Shown: piece after piece, positions 35,679 through 47,335 of the stretch
How the letters are laid out: the number at the start of each line of letters is the position of its first letter
How positions within the stretch are numbered: the first letter of the stretch is position 1
Assembly (NCBI RefSeq): GCF_017562075.2
Contig: NC_054083.1
Location: 47,057,942 to 47,121,941 of the forward strand
Length of the DNA stretch: 64,000 bases
Origin: Anopheles merus
Taxonomy: Eukaryota; Arthropoda; Insecta; Diptera; Culicidae
Direction of reading: 5' to 3'
Made by a program: the position numbers and the translations under genes
The notes under the pieces: model-generated
Database searches by the model: none
Told to the model about the DNA's origin: nothing
The model's input: only the letters and a program-made list of their open reading frames with translations

Positions 35679-37370
35679 TCAATTAACCCGAATTGTAGGC
35701 ACTTTTTTAATGATCGTCTGATTGCCAATAATACCCTTCTTAACTTTGCGCTGCTTGCGCTTGCAGATTCTTGTTATCATTTTGAGACGCAGGCAGGAAA
35801 GGATAAGATTTCTCATGGAAAAGTACGCCAGCTCAACCAGCGTGATGATGCTGAAGCCGAAGAAAAACTCCAGAATGCTGCCGGTGGACACTGGAACCAG
35901 AAAACACACGCTGTTTAATCTCTACATTATCTTCGTTGCGCTTTACCTTCAACTCACCCATCGCATCGATAAAGTCGAAAATGATTCTTCGACTGTAACG
36001 AATTTTCGGTATGCGGATGCTCCATTTAATTACCGGATCGTTAAACCAGAACGTTGAGCCGTAGTGCTGCAGCGTGAACGTGACATCGTCACAGTTTTTC
36101 AGGCAATTACACGCACCAAAGATTTCCCGCAGCTCGTCGGCCGTCAGAAAGGAGATGTAGCTTTGGTACAGCTCCACACAGGCAAGTTGTGATAGCTTGC
36201 AGTACTTGGAGGGATCTATTAAACAGGGGACGATAAAACTAACATGTTGTAGAGTTAATTGTCCGAACAGAGTGTCTAGCGGTACCTGATATTTGATAAA
36301 AGTAAGGAATGCAATCGCAATGCTTGAGAAATAGGTAGAATTTGCACTCCAGCAAACACAACCCATAGGAATAGTACTCCGGAAAGAACTTCAGGTTGGA
36401 CTCGTGCGGAAAGCGACACTTCCGTTGCTTAATACTTAAACTTTTCAAGGCGGGAACGGACGTAATTGCCAGTGCGTTGAAATCCATCTTGGTGAATGTG
36501 AAAAATCCTCGCTCGATAAGCAGTGACTTCCGGATCGTTGGCATCTCATACGGGCTGTGGAAGAAAATCTTTCCAAAAATGATTTTTACAAACGATCGTC
36601 TGCAGACCTGAAGTGCTGACAACTTACATTCCCATTAGAGGTACAGTTCGATATCGTTGCCGATGCTTCCCCATTGAACACGCTCACTTCGTACAGCTTT
36701 TCGTCCGGCGCGTACGGATCAATGCTCAGGTACCGCCCGATAGCCGTGTTGAACGTGTAGCAAATGCCCATCTCGGTCAGCGATCGTACCAGCGTTCCGT
36801 GCAGATCACCCTCCATCGTGACGACCGCGTTCGGCCGATCGGTCAGCTCGTTCAGCAGCTGCCGCAGATCGGCCCCCTCGAACTCGTCGAACTCGGCCAG
36901 GTGGCCCACATTCTCGATGTCACTCTCGAGCAGCGTGTCCAAAAACTCGCCATACCGCTCGGCCAGCTCCGGATCCACCTGTGCCATCAGTTGATCGCGA
37001 GCCGCTTCGTTCAACCGCTTCTGAAAGCATACGGTCAGGCTGGGGAACGTGGTGTTCCACAGGTGATAGTCACGATCCAGCGCTATCACGGTCGGGTTGG
37101 TCCAGTAGCGCACCCAAAAGCTGCCGACGTTGTAGCACCCGGCAAACAGGGCCATCGAAATGATGCCAAGCCATATTACTCTGGGGGGAAGTGGGGAAGA
37201 TGTAGAATTGCATTTGCTACCAATTTTGGAACTGTTACTTACTTTTCAACGTATGTGCTGCGTTTGTGCACAAGATGAAACACGCCATGCAAGCTGGTTT
37301 GAGCGAGAACGTTTTGGATCGCTTTCGTGAAGGAGAAAGTGTACACCATGATTTTCGAAAATGTCACCAT
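35679..37370 (-). CDS. Pickpocket-type DEG/ENaC sodium channel subunit
   Basis: Five exons in transcription order: 37370-37243, 37180-36628, 36568-36286, 36215-35958 and 35890-35679. They total 1434 nt, 477 residues plus stop, a normal length for insect pickpocket proteins. Visible hallmarks are the N-terminal gating HG motif (TSLHG, residues 28-29), TM1 at about 44-62 (KVIWLGIISMALFAG), a large extracellular loop with N-glycosylation sequons (NCT), the HSPYEMP segment, a CDCIP cysteine cluster and later cysteines. TM2 at about 411-431 is preceded by STGSILEFF and carries the GFS selectivity-filter triad (419-421). A basic cytoplasmic tail (KRKQRKVKK) follows. These channels form amiloride-sensitive trimeric sodium channels in sensory neurons, trachea or salivary tissue. 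An in-frame Met at 37349 is an alternative start. Intron 2 (36569-36627) is only 59 nt and was chosen because it restores the frame into IFFHSPYEMP. Which ppk paralogue this is cannot be told here. Confidence 0.92.
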
Positions 37371-39443
37371 CGATTTCGGAATGTCCCATTTATATAGAGA
37401 TTTCCTTTTGTTAACAGTTTAATAAATTATTCACGGGGAGTCCTTTCATGAAAATCCAATTCCTCACGAATACCTAAAAGTACAAAAGAACGAAATCAGA
37501 TAAACAATCACACATCAATTACCGGCTTTGAAATCTCCCACGGTGCTTATTGATGAATGGAGTACATGCGCACGTACATGAAACTATTCAGATAAGAGAG
37601 GATATTATAAAAAATGGTAAATAAATTAACCGTCCTTTTTTGATACAATTGAAAATTGCAAATTTAAATTCAACGCTTTGCTGTGGGTTTCGTAATTGCA
37701 ATGTTTACAAATTACCGCTGTCAGCTGTCAACGTTCCAGCACCTGTCTCTCTCCCACAGTCGGGTTCGCGGGCATCTCTTTCTCGCGTACACTGCAGTAG
37801 CGGTCGCATGTGGTGTTGTTGTTGTCAGTGCTCGGACATGTGTGCGTGTGTGTGCGTGGTTGGTGTTGTTGTTATTTGTCAGTCGCATAAGTGGCACGCT
37901 GCGCCACACACAACTGGATCCGTACGAAGCGCTTTTTTCCCCCATTTTCTCGTCATTACAAAGTAGGAAATTAGACGGAGGAGAGGAGTGCTTATCAAAG
38001 GAATAGCCAGCTGCATTGCGTTACTTAATAGTTGGTGTTGTACCAGTTGTACCTTTCATGTACGCCAGTGTGGTGGTGTGCAGTGATTCATTTGTCTTTG
38101 CGAGAAGTACAGCAAAGCGACGGACGCGAAGTAACAATATTCCGAAGCCATGAAGTAAAATACCCGAAATTGCTCAAATTGTCCCAAAGATGACTGGAGT
38201 CCGACAGCCTTAACCTTTCGCTGTCGTCAACAAAGCAAGCGGGGTAGTCAGCAGGCGCCCCTGCACTGTTTTGGCTTTCGTCCATCAAACCCCGATACAG
38301 AAGGACCCCCAGGCGTCTAGATCCGCTAGGAATTACATTATCATCGGTGCACGAGATTAAGGCGGTGCGATAAACGACGACGAGGATCCTTCAGCCGATA
38401 AGTTGACCGCTCTAGCCGTACATGCCCACCAAGCAGTTCCTGCCGTCAGTGTGGTTCGGTGAAGTGGCACGTACGGTAAACGGTCCCACTGCTGGCTGAT
38501 AATTAATCGCAACTTGGTGTTGTCCAATTGGCAAAGAGGAAGACGGCCAAGCAACGAGCAGCAAGAGGAGCAGAAAGTAAAAAGGGTAAATATATTTAGT
38601 AGGTGCTAACTACATGTGCTGCAGAGACTCCGTGAAAGTGCACGCCTTTGCAAGTGGAATACATTTGGATGGTTAATGGGCAGCTGAACCATCCATGGGA
38701 GCCGGGGGGAAGGGGCCATAGATAGGCGACCTTTAAAACCTCTGCTTGCGTGCGTCGTCGTCCTATACACGCTGTATTTATATTGGGTATCACACTGTTC
38801 ATCGCCTTTTTTGTGTCGATGATTGATAAAAATTATCGTCAATCACTCTCGTGGTTTAACGCTCCTTCCCCCGATTTCCTTCCCTCTCCAAATATAATTC
38901 AAGCCCAAGCCCTGATAAGGGAAGCGAAGTAACGGCGGTCAATGCTTTCAATCAGCTACACCACTTTTGGGTAAAGCGAACGAGCGAAGTAAACAAATTC
39001 AAAAGCAACAGCGCGCACGCGGCGGGGCATGTTGCGTCGATCGTTTGCTGCGCACTGCTGCCCATAATGACTTCGGTGGGTCTCCTTGACGCGTATAGCT
39101 TACCCCTCCAGCGGCACAGCACGTTATTATGTCAGCGATTAAAGTTGGCTTTGCTTGCGCAGCTTTGAAAAGTCGCTCTGTATCGCCGTCTCTCTCGCTC
39201 TCTATCTCCTTTCTCCCACTGCCAAAGGGGCCCTTACAGAGGAAGGGGGAGTGGAGGGGGTCCTTCTTAATCGTTTTATGAACCTGTCCCTCTACACTTT
39301 GCCCCGTGCGAGGCGGTTAATTTCACTTCTAATCCACACACACTTGCTGGTGTCATGTTTGCGTACCGGTTTTAGGTGTAACCATAGCTAGCGGCTGCTG
39401 CGTGCTTTTTTAACGTTGCAAAAGAAGAGACCATTCTGGAAAG
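37371..39443. other. Intergenic region between divergent channel and TMEM135 genes
   Basis: Probably holds the promoter and 5' UTR of both genes. A cluster CTGTCAGCTGTCAA (37718-37731) and further GTCAG strings lie about 350-500 bp from the channel start codon. No coding exon is supported. Short frames at 37640-38006 are GT/CA-rich noise. A first non-coding exon of the TMEM135 gene is likely but not locatable by eye. Confidence 0.5.
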
Positions 39444-41127
39444 ATGCAAGTGCTAAGCAAGATGACCCCGGTGCCCGTCACCTGCCTGGAGTATGTGCAC
39501 CCGTGGACGCAATCGTGCACCGTCGCGACGGCGGAACTGATGATCATTGGCGTCCAGTACTGTCTGCGCATATACGCAGCTGTCTATGCGGTAAGGTTTA
39601 AAAATTTCTTACCTTTACAATTGCTTCAACTTCTTATAATTTGAAATCTCTTCGTAGCTCTCACTGGTCATGCGCGGTCGGGTACCGTCCCTGCCGGAGC
39701 TGAAGAAAACGTTGCGCGGCTGGCTGCAGTCGACCGCCTTCCTTACCACCAATGCGTTCAGCTACTCGATCATGATGTGCTCGCTGCGCCGGCTGCTGGG
39801 AAGCTACAACTTCTACACCGCCTCGTACGTGCCCGCCTTCTTTGCGGCGCTCATCTCGATCATGGTGGAGCGCTCGTCCCGGCGGGCCCTGCTGGCGCTG
39901 TACGTGTCGAACGTGGCGACCGAAACGATGTGGAACATACTGCAATCGCGGGGGCTGGTGAGATCCATACCGCACGGTGAGATTGCCATCTTTGGTGTGG
40001 CCACCTCGGTGCTGATGTACTGCTACCGGAAGAACAGGCAGAAGGAGTATCGCGATTCGATGTTCGATGTCGTACGGTTCGCGATCGGTGATAGTGAGGT
40101 GATGAAGGGAGATCACCCGTCGGAAGGTGTGGAACCGCCGGCTGTACAGAACGTCGTCGGTCGTGCAGAATCGAGCCAGCGCGCTTCCAAGAGTCCAAAG
40201 TACCCGCTGCCCTTTATACAGGCGGCAGTGCAGGCCTACCTGCAGCTTACCGGCCGGTTGAAGGCAATGGGAAAGCATAAGCTGTGTCGCCATCGGTACG
40301 GCTGCGTGTACGATACGCTCTCTAGCGGTGGGCGCATGTTCTCGATCGGTCTCGGGATACAGGTCGTGATGAAGGCGGTGCTGCAGATGCGGAAGTTCAT
40401 CAGCCGACCGGCACTGTTGCGTAAAACGTTCCTCAGCAAGGACATTGCCCGGCTGGGATTGTTCCTCGGTGGATTCACCTCTATCTATAAGGTAAGGTGT
40501 GCGATGTTTTCCATAGAATTGTGAACATTCTGAATGATTTTTTCCTTTTTTTGCTTTAGATGTCTTCCTGTCTGCTACGTCATTTTACCGACAGTGATAG
40601 TCCAATGTTTGCCTTCCCTAGCGGACTGCTAGCAAGTGTTGCATTTGCCTTCTACTCCGACAACACCATTGCCTTGTACATTATGTGGAAAACGCTGCAG
40701 GTAAATGAATTTGCAATTAAAAAAATGCATTTTTATCAAAATAGTACTAACATGGTTATTGAATTTACAGATTACTTACAACTGGGGCATAGAGAAGGGA
40801 TACTTACCGCGCGTGCCCGGTTTCACGGTGATGCTGTACGCCGTCAGCACCGCCTTGCTGTTCCACGCTGCCACAATCGAGCCGCAAAATCTGCGGCCAA
40901 GCTACTGGAAGTTTTTGCACTCCATTTCGGGCGGAAGGTAAGCAAGGAATGCTAACGTATGTGTACATTTATTGAAAATATCCATTGCTTTCCATCCTCT
41001 TTACCGTAGAATCTGCATCATGGATCGCAGCGGGTTCGATGTGTACGGGCTAAACACCTCCGGCCAGATACGCACCATGATGAACCTGTGCAAAACGGAA
41101 CCAATCCTACAGGGACGGCTGAGCTGA
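39444..41127 (+). CDS. TMEM135: Transmembrane protein 135 homologue
   Basis: Five exons: 39444-39590, 39658-40491, 40560-40700, 40771-40937 and 41010-41127 (TGA). All introns are GT-AG and 59-72 nt long, giving 468 residues (the human protein is 458). The start is supported by MQVLSK followed by a CLEYVHPWTQSC segment, matching the Cys-His-Trp N-terminus of the family. Conserved segments include IMVERSSRRALLALYVSNVATETMW, GGRMFSIG, LGLFLGGFTSIYK, SGLLASVAFAFY, GIEKGYLPRVP and LRPSYWKFL. Several hydrophobic segments make it a multi-pass membrane protein. In vertebrates TMEM135 localises to peroxisomes and mitochondria and influences mitochondrial fission and lipid/cholesterol handling. The residues 200-230 linker (EGVEPPAVQN) is the least conserved part. 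Confidence 0.97.
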
Positions 41128-41586
41128 GTCCGTCAACCGGTCGGCAGAAATGTAATTTCTTCGTGCACTGGAAGCCACCCGCCCGGAAAGGGCACCGAAA
41201 TGCCTTTGGGTTCGGGAGTTTGGAACAAGCTTTGAGCTTTTTATTGGACGGGACCGCGAAATGGTAAACCAAAAGCGATCGGACGAAAAACCAAAATCAA
41301 AGATTAGTTAACAGAACGAATTCATACACAAAACATACAACACACACACACACTAGGCGCACTTAAGTGAAGCGGGTAATAGGATATAGGTAGGGTAGGT
41401 TTAGTACTGCTGTGTAATGCAAAATCCCTTGTTACGATTCGGACGGGTACTCTATAAGTTTGTTTTGTTGCTTTGCAAACCTCTTTTGAAAATGCACGTC
41501 AGCGTGTTTCCTTTCGTTCTAGTTATGATGTTTTTTTTATAGATACATATTGAACTATCGTTGCCTTGTTTTGCTCTTAATGGACA

Positions 41587-41592
41587 AATAAA
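41587..41592 (+). promoter_or_regulatory. Poly(A) signal of the TMEM135 gene
   Basis: AATAAA, 460 bases after the stop codon, in AT-rich sequence. An earlier canonical signal is not seen. Confidence 0.6.
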
Positions 41593-42050
41593 TTTATAAA
41601 AGAAATGTTAACCATTTACCAGGCTTCCAGTCGAAAGCGTTTAAAATCCTTTCGCGCGTGATGCGTGAAGCGATGTTATCCTTTCAAGAAAAGCTTCCAG
41701 AAAAGTAAAGTGCTTTCCGAAAGCGCCTGCTGCGATGTTTTCCCGAGCGGAGAGCAACACTTTCCCCATGCGGCAAACAACCGGTCGTCTCGCTCTAACC
41801 TACGTCACCAGCTCCGATCGATTTCCACGGTACAGCAGCAGTGGCAGGAAAAAAGGACTCGCGCCTTCCCCTATCGTACACACCGTACTTCCCCTACCGC
41901 TTACATCCCGGTGCTCCGGTACTGTTGCGCGCTGCGTGCACACGGCGGGAGCTTTTCCATTTCGGCGGGGGTCCACTCTGCCGTGTTATTACGTCAACCG
42001 ATGGTCCCATGTGAAACCGAAAGCCTGTGCGAACGGGACGGTACCATATC

Positions 42051-42101
42051 GTCATCATCATCATCGTCAGCGGCAGCAGCAGCAGCAGCATCATCATCGT
42101 C
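42051..42101 (+). repeat. Compound CAT/CAG repeat
   Basis: CATCATCATCAT, then CAGCAGCAGCAG, then CATCATCAT, with two single-base interruptions. Confidence 0.85.
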
Positions 42102-45100
42102 GAACCCGAGTGCGCTCCTGCGGGCATCCGGAATTCGCGTACCGGCCGCGCGCTCGGGTCTCGGCTACTCACTCAGTAGCCGGAGAGATTTCATGCGGGT
42201 TGGTAGACGTTGCCGCTGTGCGTGCTGCAGAAAAAGCACAAGGGAGAACTTGTGTAGAGAGTTCCTACACCACTTAGTGTCTGTTGAGCAACAGAACCAA
42301 GACCTCCCTCCTCCTTACCCTGGGGATGGTGTTTGTGTGTGCGCGTGTGTGCATGTGTGTGTGTGTGTTTGTGGATTAGGATTGTTCGGGAAGCGGTGCA
42401 GGCAAACGGAAAGGGGAAGGGGAACACAACAGCAGGATCACAGAGACAGAGAGCAAGAAAAATCTCAGCAGCCGGATTTGGCCCTGTTCCGGTGAGGTCC
42501 CCCGCTGACCCCTTTTTCCCTGGATTTTTCTCCTCCTCCTTCACCGCCGTGTGCCGTGCATGTGTCACGCCAATTCTCGTTTGCTTTTTTAAACCTGAAC
42601 GTATGCTACAAGGGGCGAAAGAACGGGAGTGAGACGAAAGTGCAAAACGAGCTTGAATTAGCAATGTGGTGGTGGCGGCTGGTGTGCTAGCGGAAGGGCA
42701 CTGTACCAGCAGTAGTGCGCGAAGGGGCCGAGTTCTTTCTTACCCATTTCAGCCGTGTGCGTGTGTGTGTGCGCTTGTTCTTGTGTGAATGTACCTCCCC
42801 CCCCCTCCACCCCAAAGGAAGTTGGTGGTAGACACTTCACAGGGTGTCCTTTAATTTGTCGCGTTTGGAGGAGGTCCCTTTGTGTGTGTGTGTCTGTGCG
42901 CTCCGCTCGCATCGGTGGTCCAGGTGGCGACACGGCGCTCGGGACACGAAGTGAAAGGGATTTGGTGCTCACTGGACCGTGCACCGTGTCCTGTGCCGTG
43001 AAATATGAATGGTGTTCCCTCTATTCTTCCCTCCGGAGGTCTCGCTGAGGTGCTTGCGTGGGGATTGCGTCGCCTCCCTCTCCCATGTGTCTCCCTGGCA
43101 CGTCCCGGGCAAACGGTGAAGTTTGACGGTACGCAATCCAAAAGGGCATGCTGATTGCCCTACGAAACAGAAAAATCCGTTAAACCGTTGTTTCGTGACC
43201 ATGCTCGCTAAGCTTTTACCGCTCGCCAACACACGGCTCATTCGGTTCCGAGCGGGTCACGCGGGAGGTCTTTTTAGTGTGGAATGGCCAAGCTTTTTTC
43301 ATGCTGGCGCTGCTGGTTCGATTGCGTGCGTTGCGAATAATATGGGCACTGGGTGGCACGATTTTCCACTTCGCCAACTCATTTGGCCCAAGCGCGGACT
43401 TGGCTGCGCGTGTGTGTGTGTGTGTGCTGGTGTGCGCGACTTTTAGACGACAAAAAGCATACTACAAATGGAAGCAACACTGAAGCATGATGAATGTTGA
43501 ACCGATGCCGAGGCTGCCCTTTTGTCTTCCAGTTTACACGCTCTGGCAGCACAGCGCACACACAAAGGAAGGGTGGACGTCCTAGGAAAAAAGAAAAAAA
43601 AAACGCTATTATTTGAAAAAAACGGGAAGCAAACAGGAAGCGTCTTCTCTAAAACTAAACAAACACTCACAATACACTTTCTCCTAACGACACCAACGGG
43701 CAGGGAGAAGGTGCTGCTGACGGCTCTGTCCACAGCTCGCGGGTGTATAATCCTGGCGCTGCAGTGTGTCGTGGGATATGAAATTCAGTCCAACGTAAGA
43801 ATTTCATGGCACACTGGGCAATCTGTTTGCGAGTGTGAAAGTTTGCGCTTCTTGGAGCGCGTGGTGGCTTCAAGGAAGATTCTCCCTCACTGTCCCCGCG
43901 GAAACTGTCGCTAGTCACGCCAGCCAGTAACGCGGCGAAGTGAGTGGCCCCGTTTTGGCCCTATCGCTGCACTGATTCAACGCGCTATTTCTTCCGTCTT
44001 TACCGGCGCAAACGGGCTGCCGCCCCCGGGGAGGTGTTGTGAATGCGATTTTCGTTATCATTCCTACCCAATGTCCTTCCCCCATGAAAATGCTGGGGCT
44101 GGTTGGAATTTGCTCGTTGTCGTGGCTTACTTTGTTGTGCTGTTCAAGTGGCGCACCACGAGCGCTTCGATAATCAGGAGTGTTGTCCCCCCCCCGTTGT
44201 CTTGTGTCGCGCATCCGCCACTTTGATCCTGTTAATCCAGCAGAGGTCGTCTCATTTGCCTATCGGAAAGCTTCAAGCACGATGGTGCAGTGCTGTGGTT
44301 CGAGCAAAGGCCGAGGATTCTTGAGCAACATGTTGTGGTCGCATGGGCTCATTTCCATAGTCGTTGTCCTATGCCACTTGAACACGTTCGTCCTTTCGTG
44401 GGTTTGTGTATGTGTGCTATCGTAGATAGTTTGAAGATCCAGGGCTCTGGTGAAAGAAAAGAGCATCAAAAACGGGAAACGTTGAAAGGGGGACGATACT
44501 GTAGAAAGTGTGGACTTACCGGGTGTCTGTGTGTGTGTGTGTACTCGGAGGGATATTTGGTGAAAAATTGCACCTCGCGCTGAAGTGTCCGTGTCCACTC
44601 TTGAAAGACTCCACAAGATCGACAACCATTAAAAGCAGCTGGCTACGAAGGAACCTGCAAAAGAGAGAAGTGGCAAAAGTGTAAACATGGATTAAGCCCG
44701 CTTCGCTACTACTACTGCTGCTATGTTTATCCACTCTTCACGGTGAAGATCTCCTCCCGTCCGTTTGCAAGCAAAGCAGGCTTTGCTGTGCCATTTCTCG
44801 TGGTGCTGGTAAATATTAGCCCCGGAGACACAAGCACACACACACACACCACGTCATCATTAGTGTCCAGAGGCGGCGCAGTTGTGGCAAAGAACACTAG
44901 CTGCTGCTGGGTTTTGTGGAAGCATTCCTACCGGAGTGTGTTACGGTTGGTCAACCGGTAATCGATCCGGTGAACCACCTCGAAACCTGGTGCGCACACG
45001 TTTGCATACACAGCTAACGTCATCGTTTTCACTTCTTTCACACAACGCTTACACAGCGACCGCGTCGTCCAGGCAAAAAACCCCGTAGGAAGGCTGCCCG

Positions 45101-45621
45101 TGAATGAAATAGTGATTATCCACGCGAGCGAACGAGAGAGAAGGGAGTACCGGAAAAGCGAAGCGTCGCCCCCCCCCCCCCTCGGAGCGGTAAAGGAAAA
45201 GCAATATGTTCGTGTGTGAGTGTTTGTGCTTTTGACAGGTGTGAGTTTTCAATTAGTGTCACCGCGTGTAAAACCCCTTTCCCCCCGTCGATGGCGGTAC
45301 CTGAGGTCAACAATACACCATCGCGCTGACAACAACACGACCGCCGCTGGTGTTGGTGTGCGGTGAGGCGATCAAAGTGACCAGATCTGGTGGCGTCTCG
45401 AAGCGGCGCCATATTTAAGCCGATTAGCTTCCCCGGATGTCGGGGTTTGCAGATTGTGTAGCACGCCGTGTGTTTGTGAGTGTTTAATCTGTGTGAAAAT
45501 AGGGCCACGCAATTGAGCATTGCCAAACACACAGCAGGCTGGTGAAGGATAGTACCGACATCTACATCTTCATTGCGGGTACGTCACACCGGCGGATGAA
45601 GAATTGGATTAGAAACGGCAA

Positions 45622-45658
45622 CATCATCATCATCATCATCATCGCCATCACCATCACC
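45622..45658 (+). repeat. (ATC)n microsatellite
   Basis: About seven ATC units grading into ATCGCC and CACCATCACC. Confidence 0.85.
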
Positions 45659-47201
45659 AAGCAGACAGTGGATTAGCTGCTGTTGCGAGCGTTACCATTC
45701 GCAGAAGTAAGGTTCCAGAGTTCCAGCAACACGGTTTTTAGTGGATCCGATATCTCGCGTGTGACAAGTGGCGACAAATGTAGTGGCTGGCGGGTGGCGT
45801 CCTTTCCGGCCCGCAGCAGTGAAAGCACAACGCGCTTCAGCGAGGTGTAGAATTTAAATATGGCCGCCGGTGCCGGTACTACTTTACCGCTACAACTGTG
45901 AGGTGTGTTGTACAGTTGTTTCGGGTTGCGAAGGAGAACGACATCATCCGCCACAGCGTTGGGGCAAAACTATCGCGTTCTTAAAAGGCTGATGCCCAAC
46001 ATCCGCCATACCGACGTCACAGCTGGGGCGTAATGAGGGTAAGTAGATTTGATGCATAATTACAGATAAACCTAGAGCGATACTCTCTCCCTTTCGCTCT
46101 GTCTCTCTCTGCACGCTCATCACGTTGTCCTCGGAAGTTAGTGGTGGCCCTATTACTACTAGGGGCTGCCACCGGTTGCTGGTGGTGTGGTACGTACGCG
46201 ACAACTTATTACTTTATCACCACAAAAGACTCGCTACGTTGGACAACCGCGCCACCATTGCGCAGTTCCCCGGACCGCGCGCTTGAGAGACAGCAAGCGC
46301 CACAGGGTGTGTGGGATATTAATGATCGCGTTTACTAGACGTTTCACTTGATGTCGGGAGGAGGCGTTGATGTTATTTGTACGAAGTCCTTTTTATGTGT
46401 GTGTGTGTGGGGAATTCATTGCAACACCCACCAACATACTCTCTTTGGTGGTAGTATTTGGCTGGTGTGTTGGTGGTCAACGCCATTGTTGCTTTTACAT
46501 TGGTGGTGACGCTTTGCTCGTACATTAGAGCCCGCAGCTAGTTGCTCCCTTGATGGACACAGACAGATAAGCAAGGACGAATGTACATTAGCCCGAGCGG
46601 GTGGTCTGGTCAGTGATGTTGGTGGTGAAGGATAAGATTGCTTCCTTTTTTCTTCCCGCTCCAGAGGAGGTGGGAATGACAAATAGTAGATAATGGATGT
46701 GGTGATGTCGGAATGAGTAGCTAGAGGGAACGACTGGTACAGTTATTGGGAACTTTGGTTAATGATGACATGACTTATTATGTCTTACTTCTTCTCCTTA
46801 TGTCTTACTAAGGAGATCTTTGTTATATAGGAGATATATTTTTGTGTATTTGAGTGAGGAAATGAGATTTTCAAGAAATCCTCACCTCAAGAAATCAGAT
46901 TTTCTGCTTATTGTCATTTCCAAGAATTGGGTTTCAAGATATCTTCTTTCACATCTTGCTACACTTTTGACCGTCAATCAAAAACGGCTTCATATTGCTG
47001 CCGGCTATCGCACTTACACAGTGACCCTTTCGCAGCCTCACTTCTGACTAATTCCCGAAAAGTGCTCCCGAGCCTCATAAAAGCCCTGTTGCTGAGATGT
47101 ACCTAAATTTGAGGCTCTCGCTCAGGCATGTGGATAATCACTATTTACAAAACTTAGCTCATTGTTTCCCGGGCGTTGCGTTCTTCGTACGTACCCTGCA
47201 G

Positions 47202-47335
47202 CGCGCTCATTTCCCAAAAACCGAGCAAACCGCTCCCAGCCAAAGCGACTTCAACGACCGTAATGAACGTGATTCGGACGGAAAGTTTCGACACTCAGGA
47301 AAATGCCCTGTACTACCTTACCGTGGGCATAACCG
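47202..47335 (+). CDS. Possible orphan coding exon, gene unknown
   Basis: A 134-nt open block lies between a good acceptor (ACCCTGCAG) and a good donor (GTGAGC). Its base composition is more coding-like than its surroundings. It contains MNVIRTESFDTQENAL followed by YYLTVGITG from an ATG at 47263, ending in phase 1, so it could be a first coding exon. The upstream part (ALISQKPSKPLPAKATST) is also open. I recognise no family and found no partner exon. It could be an alternative first exon of a large gene on the plus strand, perhaps one extending beyond 64 kb. Confidence 0.3.

Larger units (their letters stand above)
41593..47201. other. Non-genic stretch with trinucleotide and (TG)n repeats
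   Basis: No supported gene. The long frame at 41665-42495 (276 codons) reads through CAT/CAG repeats and a GTGTGT run and shows no domain. A 27-codon frame at 44090-44173 looks like a signal peptide by chance. Notable simple repeats are 42051-42101 (CAT/CAG), 45169-45181 (C13) and 45622-45658 (ATC/CAC). Confidence 0.5.

Noticed and set aside
41665..42495. 276-codon plus-strand frame downstream of TMEM135
   Set aside because: Built from CAT/CAG and GTGT repeats with Ser/Ala/Cys runs. A second frame is equally open across it, and there are no splice or domain signals.
44090..44173. 27-codon frame resembling a signal peptide (MLGLVGICSLSW...)
   Set aside because: Isolated, ends in a stop without a donor, and sits in non-coding DNA. 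Hydrophobic short frames are expected by chance.
45622..45658. Regular short repeats that might suggest an array
   Set aside because: A simple (ATC)n microsatellite without unique spacers. CRISPR arrays are not expected in this eukaryotic DNA and none was seen.
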